DNA of 64,000 nt. Source: Planctellipticum variicoloris (lineage in GTDB: Bacteria; Planctomycetota; Planctomycetia; Planctomycetales; Planctomycetaceae). A program made the position numbers and the translations under genes. Positions 38,936 through 46,684 of this stretch are shown here, piece after piece; position 1 is the stretch's first letter; each line of letters begins with the position of its first letter. The stretch spans positions 3,175,557 through 3,239,556 of the forward strand of contig NZ_CP130886.1 of assembly GCF_030622045.1 (NCBI RefSeq). Reading direction: 5' to 3'. The notes below the pieces were generated by a model. That model did not search any database and was not told where the DNA came from. It worked only from the letters and a program-made list of their open reading frames with translations.

Positions 38936-39388
38936 TCAGGGCGCAGTGGTCGGCGCGGGGGAAACATTCCGGCTGCAGAGCGTCAGCGCCGCCACCAGCG
39001 ACAGCAGCAGTTCGACGCCGTTCAGCCCTTCCGACCAGCGGTGATACGTTTGAAACGCCTCGGTCCGCGGCTTGCCGGGAGGGGTCACCAGTTCCACCAG
39101 CGGCTGATAGACCGCCACATAATCCGCCGCCATCAATCCCAGCGTGACCCCCAGCAGGGCCGCTGTGAACCAGCGCCGCCCCACCAGAGTCGCCAGCCAG
39201 GCGGTCCCCAGCAGCGCGGCCCCGGTGGCGTAGAACGACGGGAAACGGACGGCCACCAGAATATCGCGAACAGTCGACTCCAACCGCGGGTCAGTCACTT
39301 CCATGACCGACGTAATGACAAACAGCGTCGCCGCTCCGACCCAGGCGGACGTGGCAAAGCGAGCCCAGGCGATGGCGAAGCGTTTCAC
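38936..39388 (-). CDS. Small four-helix membrane protein
   Basis: The 150-residue protein has four hydrophobic segments (ATSAWVGAATLFVITSVMEV, FYATGAALLGTAWLATLVG, FTAALLGVTLGLMAADYVAV and VELLLSLVAALTL). The layout, with YQPLVELVTPPG and TYHRWSEGLNGVELLL between the last helices, resembles DUF4149-type membrane proteins, but I do not claim the family firmly. The start is ambiguous: GTG at 39388 has GGGAA nearby, while another GTG at 39430 gives a 164-residue form. It lies 38 bp upstream of the nitroreductase gene in the same direction and may share its transcript. Confidence 0.65.
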   Translation of the reverse strand: MKRFAIAWARFATSAWVGAATLFVITSVMEVTDPRLESTVRDILVAVRFPSFYATGAALLGTAWLATLVGRRWFTAALLGVTLGLMAADYVAVYQPLVELVTPPGKPRTEAFQTYHRWSEGLNGVELLLSLVAALTLCSRNVSPAPTTAP

Positions 39389-39675
39389 GGCGATTTCCCG
39401 AGTGCAACATCCTGCGAACGAACGGGCCACAGGCTACCAGATCCGCCAGAGCGTAACACAGCATCCTGCGTTTTCTCTACCAGGACCGGGCTCCGGACCA
39501 ACGGCCGCCAACCGGCATCGGCTGCCGTTGTTCGCAGGATCTGTCACGCCGGGCCGGTTCCAGCAGCCTCCGCCGGCGCGGTCCCTCTGGACGCTGGCGG
39601 CGGGCAGGATCTATCACACGCCAGTTGTTCACCACGGTCCGCCAGCAAGTCCGGCGAAGCGCTCGGAGAGTCGCT

Positions 39676-39930
39676 ATGCGTCCCATTGTCCGTCTGGCCA
39701 TCGCCTGCTGCGGCAGTGCCGCGCTGTCCGGCTGCATCGGCCTGAGCATCGGCGGCCGGACCATCCAGCAGACCTGTCCCGACCTCGAAGCACGGATGGC
39801 GCAACTGGAGTCCCGGGTGAACGGCCTCGAAAAATCCGTCAATCCCCCGGCGGTGCTGATGCTCCCCGCCGAACAGAACTTCGTCGCGCCGGTGCCGCTG
39901 GAATCCCCGCTTCCCCAGGCCATGCCCTGA
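39676..39930 (+). CDS. Mini-lipoprotein with coiled-coil segment (paralogue A)
   Basis: This 84-residue precursor has a lipoprotein signal ending in the lipobox LSGC (C20). After a short GLSIGG linker comes a short heptad-like helix (CPDLEARMAQLESRVNGLEKSV) and a Pro-rich tail. ATG at 39676 has GGAGAG 4-9 bp upstream. The size, lipid anchor and coiled coil are reminiscent of Lpp-like murein lipoproteins, but there is no C-terminal lysine and no proven homology. A second gene 34 bp downstream encodes a clear paralogue (SIGG plus the same LEARM...VEQSV pattern). Confidence 0.72.
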   Translation: MRPIVRLAIACCGSAALSGCIGLSIGGRTIQQTCPDLEARMAQLESRVNGLEKSVNPPAVLMLPAEQNFVAPVPLESPLPQAMP

Positions 39931-39964
39931 CGCCACTCGCTCTGGCCACCCCGGAGACCCCGCC

Positions 39965-40171
39965 GTGCTTCCACGTTCACACCCCATCGACAGCCTGCTG
40001 CTGGCCCTGGCGCTGACGGTCGTCTGTTCCGGTTGCCTCTCCATCGGCGGAAAGCTGGCGCTCGAAGACAGTCCGAACACTCAGGCCCGACTGTCGAGCC
40101 TGGAAGCCCGAATGAGCGCCGTCGAGCAGTCAGTCGGCGGGGCAGGGGCGGTCTCGATGTCGGGACAGTAG
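39965..40171 (+). CDS. Mini-lipoprotein with coiled-coil segment (paralogue B)
   Basis: This 68-residue precursor has a lipobox CSGC with the lipid-modified cysteine C24, the shared LSIGGK motif, and a heptad-like stretch (TQARLSSLEARMSAVEQSV). The start is GTG at 39965 with GGAG about 10 bp upstream. It looks like a tandem duplicate of the gene just before it, diverged in both the signal peptide and the tail. The function is unknown; an envelope-spacing or outer-membrane-tethering role is an inference only. Confidence 0.68.
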   Translation: MLPRSHPIDSLLLALALTVVCSGCLSIGGKLALEDSPNTQARLSSLEARMSAVEQSVGGAGAVSMSGQ

Positions 40172-40263
40172 GGGCGACTCGGAACAGGGATGGCTGAGCC
40201 GTTGTCGGCCCTGCCGGGAATTTCCCCGGCGTCGCGCGGCGCCGACGGCGATCGCAGGCGAGT

Positions 40264-42240
40264 TTATTGGGGAACTGCAGGCGGCGCTGCCAGTCCGACG
40301 AAGATTACGATGCCGTCCCCGCCGGGGTTCGATCGGACATCCGTGTTGAAGTTCGGTTTCCAGTTGTTGACGGTCCAGAGATTGCCAGCCCGATCGATCG
40401 ACAATCCCGTCTGCCGCATCAGCGGAGTGAAACTGCGCGGACCACTCGATCCATAAAGCGGCGTGCCATCGTGCAGCAAGACCTGGCTGCCGGCGGATGG
40501 CAGCGTGTATCCCGTCGAAGGTGAAAGAGGCGCCCCGGTGGCCTTGCCGTGAGGCCTGGCAGCCGGATTGGCGCCGCAGAGTTTTGAGACGCGGCCGGTG
40601 GTGAAATTGCTGCCTGGCTGCAGCGGTCCGAAATTCGCAATCCAGATGTGGTCTTCGCCATCGACCGCAACGCCCCACGGACCATTGATTCCGCCGCCGC
40701 TGAAACTGCCGAATTGCGTGCCGTCGGGCCGGTAGCCGTAGATTTTGCTGTCCCCCTGGGAGGCGACCCAGACGTTTCCGTAGGAGTCGGAGGCCAGCGA
40801 CTTGAGCGCCTTGCCGACGAATTTCCGGAACTTCAGTTCCGCGGCGCCCTGATCGTTCAGCTCGAATTTTGCAACGCTGCTGGGATAGCTGCCGTCGAAT
40901 CCGCCGCCGTTGGTGACCCATGCGGCGCCGGTGCGGGTGACATGCATGCCGAACGGCTGGCTTCCCTTGTACTGCTGAACGCCGCTCGATTGCTCCGGAT
41001 TGCCCAGCGGGAACACGTAGACGCTGTCGTTCCCGAAACTGGAGATCCAGAGATTCCCCGCGGAGTCCGTCCCGACGCCCTGCACTCGGAGCGGCCCCCC
41101 CTGGTAGCCGTTGGGAACCGAGAGTGGCACTCCCGATCCCGAAATCTTCGAGATGCTTCCGTTCCCGGACGTGGTCGGGTTGTCGCCTCCCCAGCCGAAG
41201 TTCCCGACCCAGACCGAACCGCTGGGATCGAGCGTGATCCCCAGGCCGACCCCCAGAATGCCGCCGCCGCTGATCGGCGAGGTCGGCGTGCCGTTCGCTC
41301 CATCGGCCGGTTGTCCGTTGGGCTTGAGAACCATGATATGCTTCGCGGACTTGGTCGTCCCCTGGACCACGTTATTCGCGACCCAGGCATACCCTTTTGC
41401 GTCGAAGACAATGTTGGCCGGTCCGCCAAACAGAAAGGCGTCATTCCCCGAGTCGTTCACCTTGACGGTCACCGTCCAGGCGTCCGGCATCCTCACCAAC
41501 GCCGGGCAATACGCATTGCGCAGCTTCGTGAACGAGTAAATCGTCGCCACGTTCTGACCGGGATTCCTGGCAAGACTCGCCAGGGCCTGCACCGTATTCA
41601 CCGGCGTAGAACCGCCCGGCGGTCTCGTGAGCTCGAAAAAGACTCTTCGAACGAGCGGGTGATTCACGCAGGCCGCCAGCAGATTGGCGAGCGAGCGCGT
41701 CAGACGCAGCGAGTTGGTCTCATCCGCATTCGGCGATGACTGCAGGACCGGCGACGATTCCCCGGTCGCGGAGGACACGATGTTGTCATTCATCCCCGCG
41801 GCTAGCTGCAGTGCGAAACCGTCTCCCGCGATCACCCCCGTCCGGTAGAACTGCGCCATCGACCAGGCGGCGGCGACCGTGGTGAGCTCGTTGATCGTCG
41901 TCGACGGCGGCAGATCCGGCCCCAGAATCGTCACGAACTCGACCCCGTTGCCGAGATTGGCCGTCACGAAGAAGATGCTCGATGACGTGTCCGTGGGCGA
42001 CGTGATCTCAAACCGCCCGGATTTATTGGTCACGGCCTTTCCGAGTTCGCCGGGCTGCGTTTCCGTCGCCTCGAACAAGGTGATCTCGGCCCCGGCGAGC
42101 GGCCTGTCGCAGCCGGAGGCGCTCGTTTTCAGGGTGCCGCTCAGCACGCCGGCCCCGGCCGACGAGCTGCCGCACGCCGCCAACAGCGTTGCAGCGACGA
42201 CGAGACGGACGGACGCCGCCAGACCCCGCGGAAATCGCAT
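40264..42240 (-). CDS. Lipoprotein with N-terminal Cna/CarboxypepD-like domain and beta-propeller
   Basis: The 658-residue precursor has a lipobox LAAC (C23). Residues of about 30-110 form a carboxypeptidase-regulatory-like sandwich (GTLKTSASGCDRPLAGAEITLFEATE, given here in part, then NKSGRFEITSPTD). A helical linker region of about 200 residues follows, and from about 300 to the end comes a propeller with NHL/virginiamycin-B-lyase-like blades (GNLWISSFGNDSVYVF, GNVWVASQGDSKIYGY, GPWGVAVDGEDHIWIANFG, IDRAGNLWTVNNW). It is probably anchored in the envelope; no lyase residues can be assigned. ATG at 42240 is chosen for the signal peptide; the longer frame to 42516 runs into a repeat element. 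Confidence 0.82.
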   Translation of the reverse strand: MRFPRGLAASVRLVVAATLLAACGSSSAGAGVLSGTLKTSASGCDRPLAGAEITLFEATETQPGELGKAVTNKSGRFEITSPTDTSSSIFFVTANLGNGVEFVTILGPDLPPSTTINELTTVAAAWSMAQFYRTGVIAGDGFALQLAAGMNDNIVSSATGESSPVLQSSPNADETNSLRLTRSLANLLAACVNHPLVRRVFFELTRPPGGSTPVNTVQALASLARNPGQNVATIYSFTKLRNAYCPALVRMPDAWTVTVKVNDSGNDAFLFGGPANIVFDAKGYAWVANNVVQGTTKSAKHIMVLKPNGQPADGANGTPTSPISGGGILGVGLGITLDPSGSVWVGNFGWGGDNPTTSGNGSISKISGSGVPLSVPNGYQGGPLRVQGVGTDSAGNLWISSFGNDSVYVFPLGNPEQSSGVQQYKGSQPFGMHVTRTGAAWVTNGGGFDGSYPSSVAKFELNDQGAAELKFRKFVGKALKSLASDSYGNVWVASQGDSKIYGYRPDGTQFGSFSGGGINGPWGVAVDGEDHIWIANFGPLQPGSNFTTGRVSKLCGANPAARPHGKATGAPLSPSTGYTLPSAGSQVLLHDGTPLYGSSGPRSFTPLMRQTGLSIDRAGNLWTVNNWKPNFNTDVRSNPGGDGIVIFVGLAAPPAVPQ

Positions 42241-42397
42241 CACGATGGACTCTCTTGCCGAAGACACTACGGGTACAACTGGCCCCTCGGCCACTCCTCC
42301 CCGAACCGTATCACCGATCGCAAACCCACGAAGCGGGGCATCGGCCGCGCGTCCTGGGAAATCCGCCGATCCACGCTCCCCGAACGGGACGTGAGGG

Positions 42398-43711
42398 TTA
42401 TTCCGGTTCTCGCAAATGGCGATCGCCCCGGAACGACAGTCGAACGACGGAGAAAATCGCCCGGTCGGCGTGGGCATTCCCACCGCCGCCGCATCGACCA
42501 TCCACCCCCAACCCAACTCTGAGTCGGCACGAACCGGCAGTGCCGGCGTGGCCGACGTAGCCCGGCGGGACGCCGATGAGGCCCGAGACGCTGTGGGGTT
42601 CGGTGAAATTCCCCATCGAATAGACCTGCAGCCGGCGGCTGGTCGAGTAGACCTCGGCGATCCGCTTGGCCAGTTCGGTCTTCCCCACGCCGGTCAGGCC
42701 GGCGAAGAGCATCACCGAGGCCGGCTTGCCGGGGGCGGAGAGCCCCGCCTTGATCAGCCGCAGTTCGCGGGCGGCCGTTTCGACGGCGTTCGGTTGGCCG
42801 ACCACCGCCGCGGAGAGGGCGGCGGCGAAGTCGGTTTCGTCGCCGCATCCCAGCAGCGTCTCGGCCGGAATACCGGTCCGCTCGTGCAGGACGGCGGCGA
42901 TGTCGGCCAGTTCCAGCGTCTGCCGGTCACTGTGGTGCATCAGCCGCTCGAAGGCCAGCCGTTCGCAGGCTTCGCGGAGGACATTGATGTCCTTGGCGGG
43001 ATGGTACTCGTTGAGCAGAAAGTGCGACGTCAATTGCACCGTCCGGCGAACCAGCTCCGGCGCGATCGCGACATTGTGTGACTGCGCGAACTCGGCGGCA
43101 TGCTCGGCCGCGATGGCTTCGGCAGTCGGTTCGTCCGGCTCGTGGAGATCGACCCGCGCGAAGTATCGCAGCATCTCGGCATCACCGGCGACCAGGTCGG
43201 CGTACTCCCACGGCGTCATCACGCCGATGACCCGCAGGCCCGGCCGGTCCAGCAGGCCGCACAGGTGCGACCGATTCGAACCGCCTCCGGATCGCCGCAA
43301 CAACGACGCGATGCCGTCCAGGCAGAGGACCAGCTTCGGTTCGTTGACCGCCGAGGCGAAGATCGATTCCAGGCAGGCCCGGCTGTCCTCTGGGCTGACG
43401 TACCGGCAGTCGATTCTGCGGAACTTGTGCTCAGAGAGGAAGGGGATTTCGCCGGAGGATGCCTGCCGGGCCAAGTCCTGGACCGCATGGGTGCGACCGA
43501 TGCCGGGGAGGCCGACGAGGAGCGGGTGGCAGCGGTGGGTGCGGAAGAGTGTTGAGACGACGTGTGAAAGCGCCATAGTGGGCACACCAGTCGCCGCATC
43601 GGCACCCCTCCCGCTCGATCTCCAACTCTGCGCGGCAAGATGCGCCAAGCTGCCTTCCCAATGTGCTGCAATGCGGATTCGATCCACAACGTCGGCCCCG
43701 CCAGTTTGCAT
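42398..43711 (-). pseudogene. Truncated ClpA/ClpB-like AAA+ ATPase, ending in a repeat element
   Basis: The 437-residue frame resembles ClpA/ClpB-type double AAA+ proteins but is incomplete at both ends. The first module is degenerate: GLPGIGRT replaces GxxGxGKT and LVLCLDGIA replaces the DE of Walker B. A ClpB-like middle region (YHPAKDINVLREACERLAFERL) and the second module's Walker A GLTGVGKTELAK and GVPPGYVGH follow, and then the reading runs into a repeat element (about 42470-42560) with loss of Walker B, sensors and the C-domain. A different frame upstream (from GTG at 43814, MDQFLERLDIVLERVI) may be its shifted N-terminus. It is very likely non-functional as an unfoldase. Confidence 0.75.
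42470..42560. repeat. Diverged copy of the 146-bp repeat at the end of the truncated ATPase gene
   Basis: The segment CATCCACCCCCAACCCAACT followed by CTGAGTCGGCAC aligns with CATCCACACCCAACCCATCT and CTGAGTCTGCAC in the tandem repeats at 24790-25220. As there, a hairpin adjoins it (ACCGGCA-GTG-CCGGC type). It replaces the expected continuation of the ATPase gene directly after the GYVGH codons. Confidence 0.7.
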
Positions 43712-44088
43712 TAGAGACTTCAATTGCCTGTTCCGAACTCCAAATCTCGAAGACGACGGAACACGCTATAACCCGCTCCAGAACAATATCGAGTCGCTCC
43801 AGAAACTGATCCACTTCGCGTGGTCATGGTCCAGCAGTCACCGTCGACGATAGACGAAACACATCACGAAGTGAGCGTACAGGGCATCGTCGATGATCCG
43901 TCGCTTGGAAGGCATCCCACCGCTCCAACAAGAGTCGTCATCGCATTCACTGGCTTACAGCAAGCTGGCGCCCCAGGCAAGTCCAATGACCGCAACATGC
44001 GGTCAACCTCCCATCGCTCTGCGGCACAGGTAGGACGAAGGCGCCCAACCTGTGCCGCCTCGGGGAAACTACATTCTCCGCCGCACTT
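43712..44088. other. Intergenic region with degraded gene remnants
   Basis: About 375 bp between the truncated ATPase gene and the immunity gene. The part up to 43814 may encode the frame-shifted N-terminus of the ATPase (MDQFLERLDIVLERVI on the minus strand). The rest has no convincing frame. It includes a stem-loop at 44021-44058 downstream of the immunity gene and a short CGCAACATGCGG palindrome near 43990. Confidence 0.5.
44021..44058 (-). terminator. Stem-loop downstream of the immunity gene
   Basis: GCGGCACAGGT (44021-44031) and ACCTGTGCCGC (44048-44058) form a perfect 11-bp stem with a 16-nt loop, 30 nt after the Imm1 stop. No U-tract follows, so it may be a terminator or a dispersed palindrome. 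Confidence 0.5.
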
Positions 44089-44484
44089 TCACGGAATCTC
44101 GATCCAAGACACAGCCTTTGGGCGCGAACACGTCTCAACATACTCGTGTAACGCAGCAAGAAGCGTATCGCGCGAAATACACATGGAGCAGTCTACTTCA
44201 CTTAATTCGCCGACGTAGTCAAACACCGCAATGCCATTGGACTCTGAAGTCTCATCTTGTGCAATAAATGTATCGCACGCCCCCACATCTTCATGAAATT
44301 CGAGAAAACAGGCAGAGTTCGATAACCCAAATTGAGCAAAATGAGGCTGATCATTCGGCGCAAGCGTTAACACCGGAGATTTGTCTCCCGCATTCAGTAT
44401 GTTCGTGAGACACGCCTCGACGTCCCTCCACGAGGTCGCTACTAAAACGTCACGACTACCGTCAGTCACCGTCCATGTGGTCAT
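44089..44484 (-). CDS. Imm1-type immunity protein (partner of deaminase toxin)
   Basis: This 131-residue acidic cytosolic protein fits the Imm1 superfamily, whose members neutralise SCP1.201-like deaminase toxins. Seen in order are TSWRDVEACLTNILN (helix), SPVLTLAPNDQPHFAQFGL (two strands), CFLEFHED, then GIAVFDYVGELSEVDCSMCIS, the helix RDTLLAALHEYVET and the ending SRPKAVSWIEI. The order of elements and the closing RP..xxW motif parallel the DddA immunity protein as I recall it. The start ATG lies 18 bp after the stop of the toxin frame, so the two genes should be co-transcribed. Codon and base use are visibly less GC-rich than in the surrounding genes, as for an acquired module. Confidence 0.85.
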   Translation of the reverse strand: MTTWTVTDGSRDVLVATSWRDVEACLTNILNAGDKSPVLTLAPNDQPHFAQFGLSNSACFLEFHEDVGACDTFIAQDETSESNGIAVFDYVGELSEVDCSMCISRDTLLAALHEYVETCSRPKAVSWIEIP

Positions 44485-44502
44485 TTTTCACCGCCTCTAC
44501 CA

Positions 44503-46371
44503 TTAAAAATCGCCTACGTACCCGTCAGGACCGATAACTCGCAGGCGAGCCCCCTCTGGAATCCAATCTCCCAAGTAAACATCGCAACCCATCTCTTTCC
44601 CGCGGCACTCATAGCGACAGTGGCGGCGATTAATAAACAATATTCCTTCTTCTGCTCCCAGTTGACGCATAATGCCTGCGGCATGTGCTTCAACGTGAGT
44701 CTTTGGAACCAATGTCAGACCAGGCAACCGTGGCAGAGTGCGAGCAGGCCCTTTTAGGCAGCTCGTTAAGTCAAATTCTCCCTGAGCCGTTCTTAACACT
44801 CCGACTGGCTTTCCACCTGTAAATGCCGGCAGTCGCGACCACTGTACATTGTCTGCACCGTACTTCGCAACGAAATGCTCGTACCACTCCGATCCGAGCA
44901 CCGGAGTATGAGCCGACGTGCCGGGGCCGGAGGGGGCCGGGAGGTGAGCGAGATCGTCGTCAAGCATTCCTGAGGGAAGAGGTGAATCAGAACCACCTTG
45001 AATGCATCGGAACGGTCGCGAACTACCAACACGAGGCGCGCACCGCCCGATTCGCCCAGCATTCCTTGCTAATGAGGATACCGCGCGAGCAGCAGCGGCA
45101 ACATCGCATACAAGCAATACGACTTCGACACAGTCCATAACCGAGCCGGCGTCTTCGCACGCTGCTTCCCGCGATGCTCGATGAAACTCGGGCGGCGCCG
45201 TGTACTCGCCGCGGCGGTCGAGTCGTGCCTTTAAGAGGATCTCTTCTCGGCGAAGAATGAGAGTTCGAAGACTATTTCCAATTAACGCGTTCCAACAAGG
45301 CATAAAGGTACCGGACAGAGCAGGTGCGGGTTTTATTTGTTTGACGATGTGTTGGTCGATTCCGGCAAGCCAAGCCAACTCGTAGGGGTCTTGCGGGCGG
45401 GAGAGTGTCCAACCAAGCGATTCGAGTTTGCAGTAGTACCTTTGTAAAGGATCGTCGTCGAGAGCTCCGACAGCCGGTGGCATGTAAGGGCGTCCGAGCG
45501 GGGGATTGGGCTCTTGTCCGCTGGGGGGAGTGTGTTCCTGTAGATGCGCGGCGTAGTAATTCCATAGTGCCTCAGTCTGCTCTCCAGTTTGTGCGTGCTC
45601 AGCGATGAAATCAGCAACTTGGGACTCACTGGGATTAGACTGTAGGAAAAAGGCGAACAATCCAAGGAGGAGGTCTTCTTGTGAGTTAGGCTTTGGGCCG
45701 AGGCCAGTTGGGTCTGAATGCTGGATGGATCGGTTTCTGGCGTAGCGATAGAGATTGGCATCCCCCGCCGCCAATCCCAACGGATCCGGCGACACGAACC
45801 GCCCACTGGCCGGGTCGTAATCCCGCCACCGCACGTTATAGAGCGAGATCGCGCGCTCGTAGCGATAGCCGACCCGCCCCACCCAGCCATACGGGTTCTC
45901 GGTTGCTCCGGTCGTCTCAACCAGCTCCCCGAACGCCTGGTAGCGGTAGTCATCGGTGACGGCTCCGGTGGCGTCGGTCAGGCCGGTCGTGCTCCCCAGG
46001 GCGTCGAAGCGGTAGAACGAGCTGTCCGCATCCCGCCGCTGGCTGACCAGGTCGCCGAACGGTTCCGGCTGGTAGGTGTACTCCGCCTCGACCGCGCCGA
46101 CGTCATCGGTCTCCCGCACGACGTTGTTGTTGTCCCACAGGAATCGCGTGACGATCACGCCGTCGTCCTGCTCGACGATCCGTTCCTCGGCGTTCTTATT
46201 GACCGGCGACCAGACGTGCGTGACGACGTCCCCCGCAGGGAGTGCGATCTGCGTGAGCTGGTTTTCGGCGTTCCACGTGTAGGTGGTCAGCTCCAGCGCC
46301 GGCGTTTCCAGACGGGTGCGATTCCCCGCCGGTGCGGCACGGCCGCTTTGTGCCTGCGGCAGCCGGAGCAC
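44503..46371 (-). CDS. Rhs core C-terminus with DddA-like (SCP1.201) deaminase toxin tip
   Basis: The 622-residue frame begins in the middle of an Rhs/YD-repeat barrel (YTWNAENQLTQI, FYRFDALGSTTGLTDATG) and includes the Rhs-core end (YGWVGRVGYRYE, GRFVSPDPLGLAAGDANLY at 190-208, then SDPTGL at 219-224). A spacer of about 250 residues follows, with a hydrophobic helix near 412-435. The tip (about 515-620) is a cytidine-deaminase-fold toxin: LPAFTGGKPVGVL, H559-x-E561 in KTHVEAHAAGIMRQ, ILFIN, and zinc cysteines C589 and C596 in YECRGKEMGC, then PEGARLRVIGP. This is the SCP1.201 family to which the dsDNA cytidine deaminase DddA belongs. It has no export region and starts at a GTG inside an inserted element. 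Imm1 lies 18 bp downstream. Confidence 0.85.
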   Translation of the reverse strand: MLRLPQAQSGRAAPAGNRTRLETPALELTTYTWNAENQLTQIALPAGDVVTHVWSPVNKNAEERIVEQDDGVIVTRFLWDNNNVVRETDDVGAVEAEYTYQPEPFGDLVSQRRDADSSFYRFDALGSTTGLTDATGAVTDDYRYQAFGELVETTGATENPYGWVGRVGYRYERAISLYNVRWRDYDPASGRFVSPDPLGLAAGDANLYRYARNRSIQHSDPTGLGPKPNSQEDLLLGLFAFFLQSNPSESQVADFIAEHAQTGEQTEALWNYYAAHLQEHTPPSGQEPNPPLGRPYMPPAVGALDDDPLQRYYCKLESLGWTLSRPQDPYELAWLAGIDQHIVKQIKPAPALSGTFMPCWNALIGNSLRTLILRREEILLKARLDRRGEYTAPPEFHRASREAACEDAGSVMDCVEVVLLVCDVAAAARAVSSLARNAGRIGRCAPRVGSSRPFRCIQGGSDSPLPSGMLDDDLAHLPAPSGPGTSAHTPVLGSEWYEHFVAKYGADNVQWSRLPAFTGGKPVGVLRTAQGEFDLTSCLKGPARTLPRLPGLTLVPKTHVEAHAAGIMRQLGAEEGILFINRRHCRYECRGKEMGCDVYLGDWIPEGARLRVIGPDGYVGDF

Positions 46372-46430
46372 AGGGCCTGCAATGCACTAACGACGGAACA
46401 GGCGGTGAATTTCCTGCCGGAGGCAGAAGC
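46345..46430. mobile_element. 86-bp insertion with imperfect terminal inverted repeats, inside rhs
   Basis: GCTTTGTGCCTGCGGCAG (46345-46362) and CTGCCGGAGGCAGAAGC (46414-46430) are imperfect inverted ends. The insert interrupts a YD-repeat: upstream in one frame reads NSFSGNTTAT, and downstream in another frame reads AGNRTRLETPALELTTYTW, which would normally be continuous. Eighty-six is not a multiple of three, so it also explains the frame change. It has no coding capacity and looks MITE-like. Confidence 0.65.
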
Positions 46431-46662
46431 TGCCCGTGGCAGTCGTGTTGCCAGAGAACGAGTTCGACGCGAGAAGTCGACTGGCCCCATCATACACGCT
46501 GGTCGTCCGATTCGTCTCGGTGATTTCCACCGTGCGGTTGCCGGACGGGTCGTAGACGTAGGTCGTGCGGTAGGCGTTCGCCCCGCTGCGGGCCTCGGCG
46601 AGGAGCTGTCCGGTGGGGTCGTAGCTCCAGGTGACGCGGGCCTGTTCGCCCGCCGAGACGCC
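46431..46662 (-). pseudogene. Remnant of the Rhs YD-repeat region upstream of the insertion
   Basis: About 75 codons of clear YD-repeat text (VTWSYDPTGQLLAEARSG, YVYDPSGNRTVEIT, SVYDGASRLLASNSF) in a different frame from the downstream toxin-bearing part. It runs into a stop within the inserted element. Its upstream side ends abruptly about 20 bp from the stop of the secretin-N-like gene, so the N-terminal part of the Rhs protein, including any export signal or encapsulation domains, is missing. Confidence 0.75.
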
Positions 46663-46684
46663 ACGGCTGCGACAACCCCACCCC

